From Bacillus methanolicus (lineage in GTDB: Bacteria; Bacillota; Bacilli; Bacillales; Cytobacillaceae): 64,000 nt of DNA. The stretch spans positions 62,001-126,000 of the forward strand of contig NZ_VTQX01000001.1 in NCBI RefSeq assembly GCF_008764295.1. Direction: 5' to 3'. The notes under the pieces were generated by a model that worked only from the letters and a program-made list of their open reading frames with translations, searched no databases and was not told the DNA's origin. Of the stretch, positions 52,823 to 61,738 are shown in pieces. The stretch's first letter is position 1; the number at the start of each line of letters is the position of its first letter. Both the position numbers and the translations under genes were made by a program.

Positions 52823-53266
52823 TTACCACCTCGTATCTTCATATTCCGTTTCTTGTAGAATTTGCGATATACTTCCAGAAACCTCCACATTATCAGGTGT
52901 ACATAGGAAAATATCGGTTCCTATTTTTTGTATGTCGCCTCCTATAGCATAAACAGTACCACTTAGGAAGTCGACAATCCTTTTTGCTTGTTCCCTATCA
53001 ATTCTTTGTAAGTTTACAACAACAGCTCGACGATTTTTCAGTTGATCTGCAATATCTTGAGCTTCAGCATACACTCTTGGTTCAACGAGAACAACTTTTG
53101 AGGCCTTTTGAACACTTTGTAAGCTAACGACATTTTGCTTCTGAGATGCCTGATGCTTTTGAGAGCGTGCTGGCGGTGCAGCTTGTTCCTCATACGGTTC
53201 TTCATTTTCATAATCATATTCATCGTCTAGGAAAAAAAATGTTTTAAATTTTGATTTTATACTCAT
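52823..53266 (-). CDS. sepF: Cell division protein SepF
   Basis: SepF anchors FtsZ to the membrane in parallel with FtsA and bundles protofilaments into rings. The 147-residue protein has an N-terminal amphipathic membrane-targeting helix ([20 protein letters not shown]), an acidic/proline-rich linker, and the globular DUF552 domain (about 55-145, [33 protein letters not shown]). Its genes for FtsZ and FtsA partners lie 5-8 kb to the right. Confidence 0.96.
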   Translation of the reverse strand: MSIKSKFKTFFFLDDEYDYENEEPYEEQAAPPARSQKHQASQKQNVVSLQSVQKASKVVLVEPRVYAEAQDIADQLKNRRAVVVNLQRIDREQAKRIVDFLSGTVYAIGGDIQKIGTDIFLCTPDNVEVSGSISQILQETEYEDTRW

Positions 53267-53281
53267 TTATTATTCACCTCT

Positions 53282-53953
53282 TTACTCACCGACTAATGCG
53301 GTACCTATTCGAATCATTGTTGCTCCCTCTTCAATTGCTACTTCAAAATCATTAGACATACCCATGGATAGTTCATGACAAGGGGCGTACTCTAGTTTTT
53401 TTCCTTGAATTTCAAGCTGCAATTCTTTTAATGCTCGAAAACATCTTCTTAACACCTGTTCATCATCTGTGAATGGAGCCATCGTCATTAAACCAACAAC
53501 TTGTATGTTTGAATACTGCTCTAATTGTTGAATAAAAGAATGTACCTCATTTGGATCTATGCCATGCTTCGAATCCTCTTCAGATGTCTTTACTTGCACG
53601 AAACAATTAACCTTCCGTTGTGCCCTTTTATCAATCTCAGCAGCAAGTGACAAGCGGTCTAATGAATGGATGTAATCCACTTTATCGATGATATTCTTTA
53701 CCTTTCTCGATTGTAGTGTACCGATGAAATGCCATTTTGGCTTGTCCCCAAGAACCGCCCATTTAGCACTTAATCCTTCCTCGCGATTTTCGCCAAGATG
53801 AACAATCCCTGCTTCTATAGCTTCTTTCGCTCTCTCTATTGACACATATTTGGTGACAGCAATAATTTTTATTTGATCTGGATCACGATTTGTTTTATTA
53901 CATGCTGCTTCAATTTGTTTGTTTATATTAGCTAAATTATCTGCCACTTTCAT
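53282..53953 (-). CDS. ylmE: YggS/PLPBP family pyridoxal-phosphate homeostasis protein (YlmE)
   Basis: This is a PLP-binding protein without known catalysis that buffers vitamin B6 and affects amino-acid pools. It has 223 residues and an alanine-racemase-like barrel with the PLP lysine in IIAVTKYV (about K34), HFIGTLQSRK, and GLMTMAPF. It starts 17 bp inside pgeF and precedes sepF by 15 bp. Confidence 0.94.
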   Translation of the reverse strand: MKVADNLANINKQIEAACNKTNRDPDQIKIIAVTKYVSIERAKEAIEAGIVHLGENREEGLSAKWAVLGDKPKWHFIGTLQSRKVKNIIDKVDYIHSLDRLSLAAEIDKRAQRKVNCFVQVKTSEEDSKHGIDPNEVHSFIQQLEQYSNIQVVGLMTMAPFTDDEQVLRRCFRALKELQLEIQGKKLEYAPCHELSMGMSNDFEVAIEEGATMIRIGTALVGE

Positions 53954-54776
53954 CGATGCTCTTTTTATCCTCCTTCCACCCTATAAATCCCATCATACGA
54001 CCAGTCTTGCCTGCAGCCCGTCGATGAGAAAAAAAGTGTTCTTTGTTGCATTTAGTGCATAAATTAGAAACTTGAATATTTTCAGCGGGCACTCCTGATT
54101 GTTGTAAAATCAAGCGATTCAATTCTTTTAAATTAAGTTGATATTGATTGTCTTCAATTAGATTATATGGGTTTTCTTCGACATCTTCTAGTATATTTTG
54201 AACTAAATCGATCACTCGATTGTCGACAATATAACAATTTTCGCAAATCGCTGGGCCGATAACAATGAATACATCTTGGGCAGGAATATTTTCATGATTA
54301 AAGACATGAATCATTTCCTTCCCAATTCCTTTCACCGTCCCCTTCCATCCCGCATGGGCAATGCCTAGTGCACGATGTTTAGGAGCGGAGAAAAAGAGCG
54401 GAACACAATCGGCAAAACATAATGTCAGCAATACTCCAGCTTCCTTTGTGAAAAAACCGTCTGTCTCTTTAAAAGAATTTTCATATGCAAAAGCGCCTTT
54501 TCCTCTATGTTCCTTACGGATAGTGGCTATCTCAATATCGTGAGTTTGTTCGGCTCCAACCCAATTTTCAATTGGAAAATCGAGTAAACGGGCTACTGTT
54601 TCACGATTCTTGCATACAGCTTCGATGTGGTCATGTACATGGAAGCCTAAGTTTAAAGAGGAAAAATCTCCGGTACTTGCTCCTCCATTTTTGCTTGAAA
54701 AGCCGGCAATAAGAGAATCTGAGTGCCAGTCCTTAACTATATAATATTGTTCATTCTTTAAAAAGAAAGGTTCCAT
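53937..54776 (-). CDS. pgeF: Purine nucleoside/peptidoglycan editing laccase-domain protein (YlmD/PgeF)
   Basis: This is a multicopper-oxidase-fold (DUF152) protein. Members act as purine nucleoside phosphorylases/adenosine deaminases or edit peptidoglycan precursors. The 279-residue sequence has metal-site motifs AEQTHDIEIATI, TLCFADCVPLFF, GIAHAGWKGTVKGI and SNLCTKCNKEHFFSHRR. Its exact substrate cannot be read from sequence. Located between ylmC and ylmE as in B. subtilis. Confidence 0.9.
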   Translation of the reverse strand: MEPFFLKNEQYYIVKDWHSDSLIAGFSSKNGGASTGDFSSLNLGFHVHDHIEAVCKNRETVARLLDFPIENWVGAEQTHDIEIATIRKEHRGKGAFAYENSFKETDGFFTKEAGVLLTLCFADCVPLFFSAPKHRALGIAHAGWKGTVKGIGKEMIHVFNHENIPAQDVFIVIGPAICENCYIVDNRVIDLVQNILEDVEENPYNLIEDNQYQLNLKELNRLILQQSGVPAENIQVSNLCTKCNKEHFFSHRRAAGKTGRMMGFIGWKEDKKSIDESGR

Positions 54777-54875
54777 TCGACCATTACCTCATGTTGTTTT
54801 TTTTAGTTTAACATAGATAACTCAACGGTCACAGTAAAAAATAACGTTTCCGTAAAACGTTGCTAACCATAAATG

Positions 54876-55139
54876 CTATTCTTCCAAATATTTTACTTCT
54901 GCAACATCTTTATAACGAACTAATATGACATCCTCGCCAATTTTTAATATATTGTTCCAGGAAATCGTTACTTCCTCATCTTTCCCAAAAAAACCCAATA
55001 CTTTCCCCGCACCTGTTATAATAATTGCTTCAATTTTACCTGTTTTTAAATTAATATCAATATCGCCAATGTTGCCGAGTTTTTTTCCATCGGATATATT
55101 TACAACATCCTTCATTTGAAATTCAGATATTCTTATCAT
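54876..55139 (-). CDS. ylmC: YlmC/YmxH family PRC-barrel protein
   Basis: This small PRC-barrel protein has 87 residues and consists of six beta strands (MIRISEFQMKDVVNISDGKKLGNIGDIDINLKTGKIEAIII). Such proteins are common in sporeformers and of unclear role; some members are sporulation-expressed. The ATG has GGAG nine bases upstream; a TTG three codons earlier overlaps that SD. First gene of the ylm cluster after sigG. Confidence 0.9.
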   Translation of the reverse strand: MIRISEFQMKDVVNISDGKKLGNIGDIDINLKTGKIEAIIITGAGKVLGFFGKDEEVTISWNNILKIGEDVILVRYKDVAEVKYLEE

Positions 55140-55148
55140 GGATATCAA

Positions 55149-55571
55149 CTCCTACCGTTTCTCTTTCTATGTATATGATAGAAGGGAGGCAAATAATGAA
55201 CATTTCCGAAAGAGGAGGGAAAGTTTAGTACGAATTGCTTCTACAAAGCTTGATATAAATCTCTCAAGTATAACGAACGGGACATCTGCACAAATCGACT
55301 TATTTCAATCAACATAGGGACTATAACTGAATCTTTCTTTGTAGATATCGAGAGATTCAAGTATTCAACGTAAAAAAACAGCTATTTTTTTGCTAAAAAC
55401 CAATGTACTCTCTAGACTCAAACAGGTTCTCTTTTTACATAATGCTTTGTTAAACAAAATTGTTGGTAAACTCGGTCTTTGACTTATTTCGTGTGAATCC
55501 AAAGTCTCCCACCCCTTTATGGTCAAAGAGAAAATAAGCAAAAAATCAGTACAGATACCAAAAAATTCCTA
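55149..55571. other. Intergenic region between ylmC and the sigG terminator
   Basis: About 420 bp with no supported gene on either strand: frames are short and lack ribosome sites. The promoter of the ylmC cluster should be here, but I cannot point to a convincing one. No known RNA motif is recognised. Confidence 0.5.
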
Positions 55572-55609
55572 CAAAAAAACTTGAGCCCGGTAAAATACCG
55601 AACTCAAGT
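55572..55609 (-). terminator. Terminator of sigG
   Basis: Fourteen-bp stem (ACTTGAGTTCGGTA/TACCGGGCTCAAGT, two G-U pairs in RNA) with an AAA/TTT loop, followed by T7 on the minus strand. Confidence 0.9.
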
Positions 55610-55651
55610 CTTAAAAATTGCCTAGAATAGTGGACCAATTCACATCTGAAG

Positions 55652-56431
55652 TTAGCTTTGTATATTTTTATTCATTTGTTTTATAGCAGCTTTTTCTAAA
55701 CGGGATACCTGCGCTTGAGAAATACCGATTTCCTCAGCAACTTCCATTTGCGTTTTCCCTTGAAAAAATCGTTTTCTAAGAATTAGCTTTTCTCTTTCGT
55801 TTAATCTTCTCATCCCCTCTTTCAGTGCAATTTCTTCGATCCACTGAATATCCTTATTTTTTTCATCACTTAATTGATCCATTACATAAATGGGATCGCC
55901 CCCATCATTATAGATCGGTTCAAATAATGATACCGGATCTTGAATTGCATCTAAAGCAAAAACAATTTCTTCATGAGGAACATCCAAAACTTTGGCAATT
56001 TCAGCAGCAGTAGGTTCCTTTGAGGTTTCACTCATTAATTTTTCTCGTACTTGCAGAGCCTTATAAGCAATGTCTCTTAAGGAGCGGGAAACGCGAATGG
56101 GATTATTGTCTCGTAAATAGCGTCTAATCTCTCCTATGATCATCGGAACGGCATACGTAGAAAATTTAACATTTTGACATAAATCAAAGTTATCAATTGA
56201 TTTCATGAGACCGATACATCCTACCTGAAAGAGGTCATCGACAAACTCGCCCCTGTTATTGAATCGTTGAATTACACTTAATACTAGTCGTAAATTTCCA
56301 TTAACGAGTTTCTCACGTGCCGAAATGTCACCATTTTGCATTTCTTTAAATAACTTTCTCATTTCTTCATTTTTGAGCACTGGAAGTTTAGATGTGTCAA
56401 CACCGCAAATTTCAACTTTATTTCGAGTCAA
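55652..56431 (-). CDS. sigG: Sporulation sigma factor SigG (late forespore)
   Basis: SigG directs forespore transcription after engulfment. The 259-residue sigma-70 family protein (LTRNKVEICGVDTSKLPVLKNEEMRKLF) has region 2 with DDLFQVGCIGLMKSIDNFD and NVKFSTYAVPMIIGEIRRYLRD, and region 4 ending in KTQMEVAEEIGISQAQVSRLEKAAIKQM. The start is TTG behind GAGGAGGG; upstream in-frame codons are unrelated to the family. A SigF-type promoter and RNA hairpins lie just upstream, so the gene is probably made late and at a restricted rate. Confidence 0.97.
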   Translation of the reverse strand: MTRNKVEICGVDTSKLPVLKNEEMRKLFKEMQNGDISAREKLVNGNLRLVLSVIQRFNNRGEFVDDLFQVGCIGLMKSIDNFDLCQNVKFSTYAVPMIIGEIRRYLRDNNPIRVSRSLRDIAYKALQVREKLMSETSKEPTAAEIAKVLDVPHEEIVFALDAIQDPVSLFEPIYNDGGDPIYVMDQLSDEKNKDIQWIEEIALKEGMRRLNEREKLILRKRFFQGKTQMEVAEEIGISQAQVSRLEKAAIKQMNKNIQS

Positions 56432-56440
56432 CTCTTTTCC

Positions 56441-56453
56441 CTCCTCACAGGAG
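56441..56453 (-). promoter_or_regulatory. Hairpin able to mask the sigG ribosome-binding site
   Basis: In the sigG leader CTCCT-GTG-AGGAG forms a 5-bp stem whose second arm is the SD AGGAG. A competing stem further upstream (56449-56459 with 56469-56479) would use the CTCCT and free the SD, but only in transcripts reading through from sigE, because its far arm lies at the SigF-type -10. Confidence 0.5.
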
Positions 56454-56468
56454 TTGCTGTACAAAAAA

Positions 56469-56497
56469 CAGTATCTCCTTGAGAAGGAAAAATATGC
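56469..56497 (-). promoter_or_regulatory. SigF/SigG-type promoter of sigG
   Basis: Minus strand GCATA, 14 bp, GGAGATACTG. The -10 fits the GGnnAnAnTn pattern of SigF/SigG promoters and the -35 fits GYATA. The 14-bp spacer is one base short of the usual 15, a feature also reported as dampening sigG in B. subtilis. Confidence 0.7.
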
Positions 56498-56616
56498 ACT
56501 TTCACTCAAGACAAAGAAGGGCAAAAAAAGATGAAATTCTTTACAAACCTTTATCTATTAGTATTTTCGTTTTTTATTTTTTTCCTCAAGACTAGATTTT
56601 TTTTAATTCGAATAAT

Positions 56617-57336
56617 TCACACCATTTTATTAAATTCTTTTTTTAATCTTTTGATAATCCTTTTCTCTAATCGCGAAATATATGATTGCGATATTCCGAG
56701 CATATCTGCAACATCTTTCTGTGTCTTCTCCTCACCATTTCCAAGACCGAAGCGCAGTTCCATAATTTGTTTCTCTCTATCAGATAATTGGTGCAATGCT
56801 TTTAAAAGTAGCTTTTTGTCAACAGTTGCTTCAAGATTTTTTGTAATAATGTCATCTTCTGTTCCGAGCACATCGGATAAGAGCAGTTCATTTCCATCCC
56901 AATCAATGTTAAGAGGTTCATCAAACGACACTTCTGAACGAATTTTATTATTTCTTCTTAAGTACATAAGAATTTCATTTTCGATACATCTTGATGCGTA
57001 TGTAGCAAGCTTTATTTTCTTTTCAGGATTAAATGTATTAACTGCCTTAATTAAACCAATTGTCCCTATACTAATTAAATCTTCAATATTGATTCCCGTA
57101 TTCTCGAATTTGCGTGCTATATAGACAACTAGGCGCAAGTTTCTTTCAATTAAGATGGAACGGGCAGCCCTATCTCCGTTCGGCAGCTTTTGCAATAACA
57201 TTTCTTCTTCTTCTTTTGTTAATGGAGGAGGGAGAGCTTCGCTTCCACCAATATAATAGATTTCATCTGTTTTTAAGCGTAATTTAATTAATAGTTTGTA
57301 CCAATAGTAGGATAAGCGAAGTTTCAATTTTTTCAT
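56617..57336 (-). CDS. sigE: Sporulation sigma factor SigE (pro-form, mother cell)
   Basis: SigE is the first mother-cell sigma factor, made as inactive pro-SigE and cut by SpoIIGA. The 239-residue protein keeps the basic, membrane-binding pro-sequence ([31 protein letters not shown], about 1-28) before region 2 ([37 protein letters not shown]) and region 4 ([28 protein letters not shown]). It follows spoIIGA by 90 bp; sigG follows after 185 bp. Confidence 0.98.
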   Translation of the reverse strand: MKKLKLRLSYYWYKLLIKLRLKTDEIYYIGGSEALPPPLTKEEEEMLLQKLPNGDRAARSILIERNLRLVVYIARKFENTGINIEDLISIGTIGLIKAVNTFNPEKKIKLATYASRCIENEILMYLRRNNKIRSEVSFDEPLNIDWDGNELLLSDVLGTEDDIITKNLEATVDKKLLLKALHQLSDREKQIMELRFGLGNGEEKTQKDVADMLGISQSYISRLEKRIIKRLKKEFNKMV

Positions 57337-57426
57337 CTGTTGTCCTCCTTCAAATCATGTTAAAATTGTTTTTCTGAAGCTGTTTTTGTTTTCATCATTT
57401 CACTACAGAAGTAAAATCAGTCCCTC

Positions 57427-58359
57427 TCAACTCACTTTCGTGGTTCCTTTGCTTTTAAAACCTGTTAGCATCTTGGGATGGACAATGCACTGAAAGGCAC
57501 CATCAGAGGATAGCTCCTGAGTAGTAAATGAAACCAAACCTTTTTCTACTAACAAAATTTCTCCTTCACTTTCAATTAAAATCTCATTTGGTTTAACCGC
57601 AATAATTAATTGATGCTCTCGACCGACCACCTTGTAAGGAATAATTCGCAAAACAAAATCCAGATCCTGAGCGAACTCTTCTTCTCCTAATATGATTCTT
57701 TCTCCTTCAGTCGCAAGCTTCATAATTTCTTCTGGTACATCTTTGACATTTTTTAAAGAAACAAACATCACTGGCATTTTTGAAATTGGATCATATAATT
57801 GGTTGCCATTATCAATTAGTCCCTTAACCTTCATCATGGTGTTTCCAAGTTTTACCGTGACATCAACCATTTTCTCGTACTGTATTTTCGTCACTTCCAA
57901 TCTTTCAAAGTTCGTCTTGGAAAAATGCCATGCAATTGGAAAGCCTATTAAAACAAAAAGCCAACTTATCGGATCACCAAACCCTTTAATGCTCCCTAAT
58001 GCAACGTTAGAGGCTAAATTTAGGTCAAATTGGATAAAGTAGTGAACTCCGATTAAAGCTCCTCCTGCGAGAAATGTCACCAAATAAAGGGTAAAGACTC
58101 CACTAAGAAAATAACGGAAGCGTTTGTAGCCAAAAGCCGTTAAAATCATTAGGAAAGAAAAAAATAATTTAGTGATCGGATGCCCTGAATAGGCATTTAT
58201 TGGAGTAATCGATAATAAAATAATGAATGAACCGATCAATCCACCAAGTATGAGCCGATAGCTTTGAACCTTCCTCTTCAAAATGATGGCTGTCAAATAT
58301 AAAAGAAGGGTATCGAACAGAAAATTTAACGCCCAAATCACATCTAAATAGATGGTCAA
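57427..58359 (-). CDS. spoIIGA: Pro-SigE processing aspartic protease SpoIIGA
   Basis: SpoIIGA is a septal membrane protease that cleaves pro-SigE after a signal from forespore SpoIIR. The 310-residue protein has five N-terminal transmembrane helices (within about 1-150) and a cytosolic aspartic-protease domain with the active Asp183 in GLIDNGNQLYDP. A Spo0A-type promoter lies upstream, and the gene pairs with sigE as usual. Confidence 0.97.
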   Translation of the reverse strand: MTIYLDVIWALNFLFDTLLLYLTAIILKRKVQSYRLILGGLIGSFIILLSITPINAYSGHPITKLFFSFLMILTAFGYKRFRYFLSGVFTLYLVTFLAGGALIGVHYFIQFDLNLASNVALGSIKGFGDPISWLFVLIGFPIAWHFSKTNFERLEVTKIQYEKMVDVTVKLGNTMMKVKGLIDNGNQLYDPISKMPVMFVSLKNVKDVPEEIMKLATEGERIILGEEEFAQDLDFVLRIIPYKVVGREHQLIIAVKPNEILIESEGEILLVEKGLVSFTTQELSSDGAFQCIVHPKMLTGFKSKGTTKVS

Positions 58360-58428
58360 CTGCCCTCCCCCTTTTTCCTATTACCCTGCGGTTTCCTATT
58401 TTTGATTTCTATTAATCTGTTACGAAAA

Positions 58429-58462
58429 AGTATAGCGTACATCGATAAGGAAAGTGTGTCAC
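58429..58462 (-). promoter_or_regulatory. spoIIG promoter (Spo0A-dependent, 22-bp spacer)
   Basis: GTGACA, 22 bp, TATACT on the minus strand. The overlong spacer is the known feature of the B. subtilis spoIIG promoter, which sigma-A can use only with Spo0A~P. Candidate 0A boxes are TCACGAA touching the -35 (58463-58469) and TGACAAA at 58507-58513 (consensus TGTCGAA). Confidence 0.72.
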
Positions 58463-58545
58463 TTCGTGAAGTAAAAAAGCAGTAATTTTCACATATTCAT
58501 TCGGATTTTGTCATTTTTCCTCATTTTCACTATAGTCCCTAAATA

Positions 58546-58593
58546 AAGATCAAAAAAAGCACGATCCCTTTGGATCATGCTTTTTTTGATCTT
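58546..58593 (-). terminator. Terminator of ftsAZ
   Basis: Arms 58546-58567 and 58572-58593 pair over 22 bp with one G-U in RNA (…AAAAAAAGCATGATCC and complement), 4-nt loop. It starts seven bases past the ftsZ stop and is symmetric enough to act in both directions, shielding spoIIGA. Confidence 0.88.
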
Positions 58594-58599
58594 TTCGAT

Positions 58600-59736
58600 T
58601 TACCTTCTCCGATTGCGATTTCTTAAAAATGTCGGGATGTCTAGAGCATCCTCTTGTTGTGTTGTCGTTCTAGTTTGTTCTGGAACTTCCTCTTCTCTTC
58701 TAACCTCTCTCCGAGGCTTTTCAAAAGAAGAAGTTGACTTCGCTTGGTTTAATGTTGGACGAAACGCTTTTGCTTGCGCAACCTCTTCATTAAAGCCAGT
58801 TGCAATCACGGTCACAACTATTTCATCCTTTAAGTCCTCATTAATAACAGAACCAAAAATCATATTCACTTCTTGATCAGAAGCTGTTGCGACAATATCA
58901 GCAGCCTCTTGTACCTCATACAGGCTTAAGTTTGTTCCACCTGTAATATTCATTAGCACACCCTGTGCTCCATCAATTGATTTTTCAAGTAATGGTGAAG
59001 AGATTGCCTTTTTCGCTGCTTCAGTAGCTCGATTTTCACCGCTAGCAACGCCAATCCCCATCAAAGCAGAACCTTTATTTGACATAATCGTCTTAACATC
59101 TGCAAAATCCAAATTAATCAATCCTGGTGTAGCAATTAAGTCAGAGATGCCTTGCACCCCTTGACGCAATACATTATCAGCTTCTCTGAAAGCTTCCAGC
59201 ATTGGAGTACTCTTATCGACAATTTCCAACAGTCTATCATTCGGAATGACGATTAGAGTATCAACAGCTTCTTTCATTGCTTGAATTCCACCTGCGGCTT
59301 GATTTGAACGTTTTCTTCCCTCGAAAGTAAAAGGACGTGTTACAACCCCTACCGTTAAAGCCCCTAGCTCACGTGCGATCTGGGCAATAACCGGTGCAGC
59401 TCCCGTCCCAGTTCCGCCACCCATACCGGCAGTTACGAAGACCATATCAGCACCGCTTAAAACTTCCTCAAGTTGTTCTTTACTTTCTTCTGCCGCTTTT
59501 TTACCAACTTCAGGATTTGCCCCGGCACCGAGTCCTCTCGTTAATTTTCCGCCAATTTGCATTTTTACTTCTGCTTTTGATAGATTTAAAGCTTGAGCGT
59601 CTGTATTAACAGCAATAAATTCAACACCTTGAACCCCGTGTTCAATCATTCGGTTTACCGCATTGTTCCCGCCGCCACCGACGCCGATTACTTTTATCGT
59701 CGCTAATGAATCTAAATTAGTATCAAATTCCAACAT
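58600..59736 (-). CDS. ftsZ: Cell division protein FtsZ
   Basis: FtsZ is the tubulin-like GTPase that forms the Z ring. The 378-residue protein has the GTP motif GGGTGTG (106-112), the T7 loop [11 protein letters not shown] near 205-215, a variable linker, and the conserved C-terminal peptide [16 protein letters not shown] that binds FtsA and SepF. It follows ftsA by 110 bp with SD AGGAGGA. Confidence 0.98.
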   Translation of the reverse strand: MLEFDTNLDSLATIKVIGVGGGGNNAVNRMIEHGVQGVEFIAVNTDAQALNLSKAEVKMQIGGKLTRGLGAGANPEVGKKAAEESKEQLEEVLSGADMVFVTAGMGGGTGTGAAPVIAQIARELGALTVGVVTRPFTFEGRKRSNQAAGGIQAMKEAVDTLIVIPNDRLLEIVDKSTPMLEAFREADNVLRQGVQGISDLIATPGLINLDFADVKTIMSNKGSALMGIGVASGENRATEAAKKAISSPLLEKSIDGAQGVLMNITGGTNLSLYEVQEAADIVATASDQEVNMIFGSVINEDLKDEIVVTVIATGFNEEVAQAKAFRPTLNQAKSTSSFEKPRREVRREEEVPEQTRTTTQQEDALDIPTFLRNRNRRR

Positions 59737-59846
59737 GACAAATCCTCCTAATTCGTCGATATTCCTGATAGCACTATTTATCCCGCCTTCAACAAGTAAT
59801 TTCTAACTTACTTGAAGTTATCGTTTTAGCTGAAAGAATACTCCAG

Positions 59847-61130
59847 CTATTCAAAAAAGTAACCAAGGAATTTCTTTACTCTTGATGTGATTTTTTCTTC
59901 AGATTGTTTTTCCGGTTTTGCTTTTGTCTGTGCCTGTTTTTGCGCTCGTTTTTCCTTTGGTTCCATTACGGTCGTTTGACTATTTAAACTTCTTCCTTGA
60001 ACCTTTGCATTCTTATAAGCAAATTTAATAAGTCCAACTGCAGTTGTATAAAGTGGTTCCCGAACTCCAATATAATCAGGAATAGCAATACGAACTCGAT
60101 TTTGAAAAATAACTTGAGCTAATTCGAGAATGCCTTGAGTGTTTGCTACTCCTCCTGTGAGAACATAGCCTCCAGGTAAATCATGGATACCTAAGCGCCT
60201 TATTTCTGCTTGGATGAGGTCGAAAATTTCCTCCATTCTTGCTTCTATAATATCAGCAATCTCAAGCTGATTAAATTGTTGATGTTGATCACTTCCGATG
60301 ATCGGTACGCTAAAAACATCTTCTTCAGAAGCGTGATCATAATAAGCATGTCCATGCTTTATTTTGATTTTTTCCGCATCTTCAGTAGAAGTGCGAAGGC
60401 CAATCGATATATCTTTTGTTATATGATCTCCACCAACTGGTATCACTCCAGTTGCCTTTAAATTGCCGTTCTCAAAAACAGCAATTGTTGTCGATCCTCC
60501 ACCGATATCAACAAGGGCAACTCCAAGATTTTTTTCATCTTTTGATAAAGCAAAAGCCCCTGCTGCCAATGGTTGTAGAGTGATATCTAAAATTTCCAAA
60601 CCTGCCCTCTCTACACATCGTAATGTATTATGTAAGATCGTTTTTGAACCAGTAATAATGGTTCCTTCCATTTCTAAACGAACACCTATCATCCCTCTTG
60701 GATCAGTAATTTCGTCAAGTCCATCGACAATAAATTGCCTTGGAATGACGTCAATGATTTCCCGTTCAGGTGGAATAGAGACAACCTGTGCAGCGTCGAG
60801 CACTCTTGCCACGTCTTCATTCGAGATCTCTCTATTTTCGCTTGAAACAGCGACTACGCCATGACAAGGTTGAAGAAGAACATGATTGCCTGTAACCCCA
60901 ACAATCACTTGACGAATTTCCATACCAATCATTCTTTCGGCTTGCTCTACCGCCCTTTTAATAGAATGAACCGTCTCATCTATATCAACAATAGAACCTT
61001 TTCTCAAGCCTTCGGACTTTACGTTACCAACTCCAATAATATTCAAAGCGTCATTGACCATTTCACCAATGATTACTTTTACACTGGATGTACCGATGTC
61101 AAGACTTACATATATGTCGTTGCTGTTCAT
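59847..61130 (-). CDS. ftsA: Cell division protein FtsA
   Basis: FtsA is an actin-like ATPase that tethers FtsZ to the membrane. The protein begins MNSNDIYVSLDIGTSSVKVIIGE, has the phosphate motifs GVALVDIGGGSTTIAVF and GYVLTGGVANTQG, the inserted 1C domain, and a C-terminal amphipathic membrane helix RVKKFLGYFFE. The start at 61130 aligns with the family; GTG codons two and four codons upstream are possible, the nearer one being closer to the SD AGGAGG. 427 residues. Confidence 0.96.
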   Translation of the reverse strand: MNSNDIYVSLDIGTSSVKVIIGEMVNDALNIIGVGNVKSEGLRKGSIVDIDETVHSIKRAVEQAERMIGMEIRQVIVGVTGNHVLLQPCHGVVAVSSENREISNEDVARVLDAAQVVSIPPEREIIDVIPRQFIVDGLDEITDPRGMIGVRLEMEGTIITGSKTILHNTLRCVERAGLEILDITLQPLAAGAFALSKDEKNLGVALVDIGGGSTTIAVFENGNLKATGVIPVGGDHITKDISIGLRTSTEDAEKIKIKHGHAYYDHASEEDVFSVPIIGSDQHQQFNQLEIADIIEARMEEIFDLIQAEIRRLGIHDLPGGYVLTGGVANTQGILELAQVIFQNRVRIAIPDYIGVREPLYTTAVGLIKFAYKNAKVQGRSLNSQTTVMEPKEKRAQKQAQTKAKPEKQSEEKITSRVKKFLGYFFE

Positions 61131-61177
61131 TCTCACTGGCACCTCCTCTTAAGCGCAATTCAAATTTCTTGAACAAC

Positions 61178-61206
61178 AAGATAATGTCTATCTATATTTC
61201 TTTCAA
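61178..61206 (-). promoter_or_regulatory. Candidate sigma-A promoter of ftsAZ
   Basis: TTGAAA, 17 bp, TATCTT on the minus strand, about 40 bp before ftsA. B. subtilis ftsAZ likewise has several promoters in this gap. Confidence 0.5.
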
Positions 61207-61330
61207 TTATTTAGTAAGCAACCTGTTACTAGCAACAAAAGAAAGAAACAGACTCTATTTTACGGATAGGCTAATTTTGAATTCTTCAGTCAGAAGATAT
61301 TTTGGTTAAAAAAACAGCTTATCTATAAAA

Positions 61331-61359
61331 TTATTCGGCAAAATTAATATTTTCCCTTT
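61331..61359 (-). promoter_or_regulatory. Candidate sigma-H promoter of ftsAZ
   Basis: AAAGGGAAA, 11 bp, GCCGAATAA on the minus strand fits the SigH pattern RnAGGAWWW / RnnGAATWW with one deviation. A SigH promoter before ftsA is known in B. subtilis and raises FtsAZ for the polar division of sporulation. Confidence 0.58.
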
Positions 61360-61394
61360 TAATTAATTGAATTTTTTCTAATTTTCTTGTGATG

Positions 61395-61736
61395 TCATTT
61401 CGATGACCATTTTGTAATTAATATTCTTCTTATGACAGCGATGTTTTGAAATAGCCTTACACCAAATGCAAAAACTGCTGCTAAGTACAAGTCTACACCA
61501 AGATGAACACCTAGAAAAGCTAAACTTGCAGCCAAGGCTATATTAAAGAAAAAACCGGAGACAAAAACCTTCTCATCGTAAATATTTTGCAAATGAGCTC
61601 TTATCCCACCAAACAATGTATCTAAAGCCGCTAGGACAGCTATCGATAAGTAATTGGAATATTCATCAGGTATGCTAAAGTTGCTCAATAACCCTAGAGC
61701 AATCCCAATAATAAGTCCTAATACTGGAAGCCACAT
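61395..61736 (-). CDS. sbp: Small basic membrane protein Sbp (DUF1290)
   Basis: This 113-residue membrane protein has three to four hydrophobic helices and a conserved core YSNYLSIAVLAALDTLFGGIRAHL followed by VFVSGFFFNIALAASLAFLGVHLGVDLYLAAVFAFGVRLFQN. Its function is unknown; it is a fixed neighbour of ftsA and the DUF881 genes. It starts two bases after the ylxX stop. Confidence 0.93.
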   Translation of the reverse strand: MWLPVLGLIIGIALGLLSNFSIPDEYSNYLSIAVLAALDTLFGGIRAHLQNIYDEKVFVSGFFFNIALAASLAFLGVHLGVDLYLAAVFAFGVRLFQNIAVIRRILITKWSSK

Positions 61737-61738
61737 CT

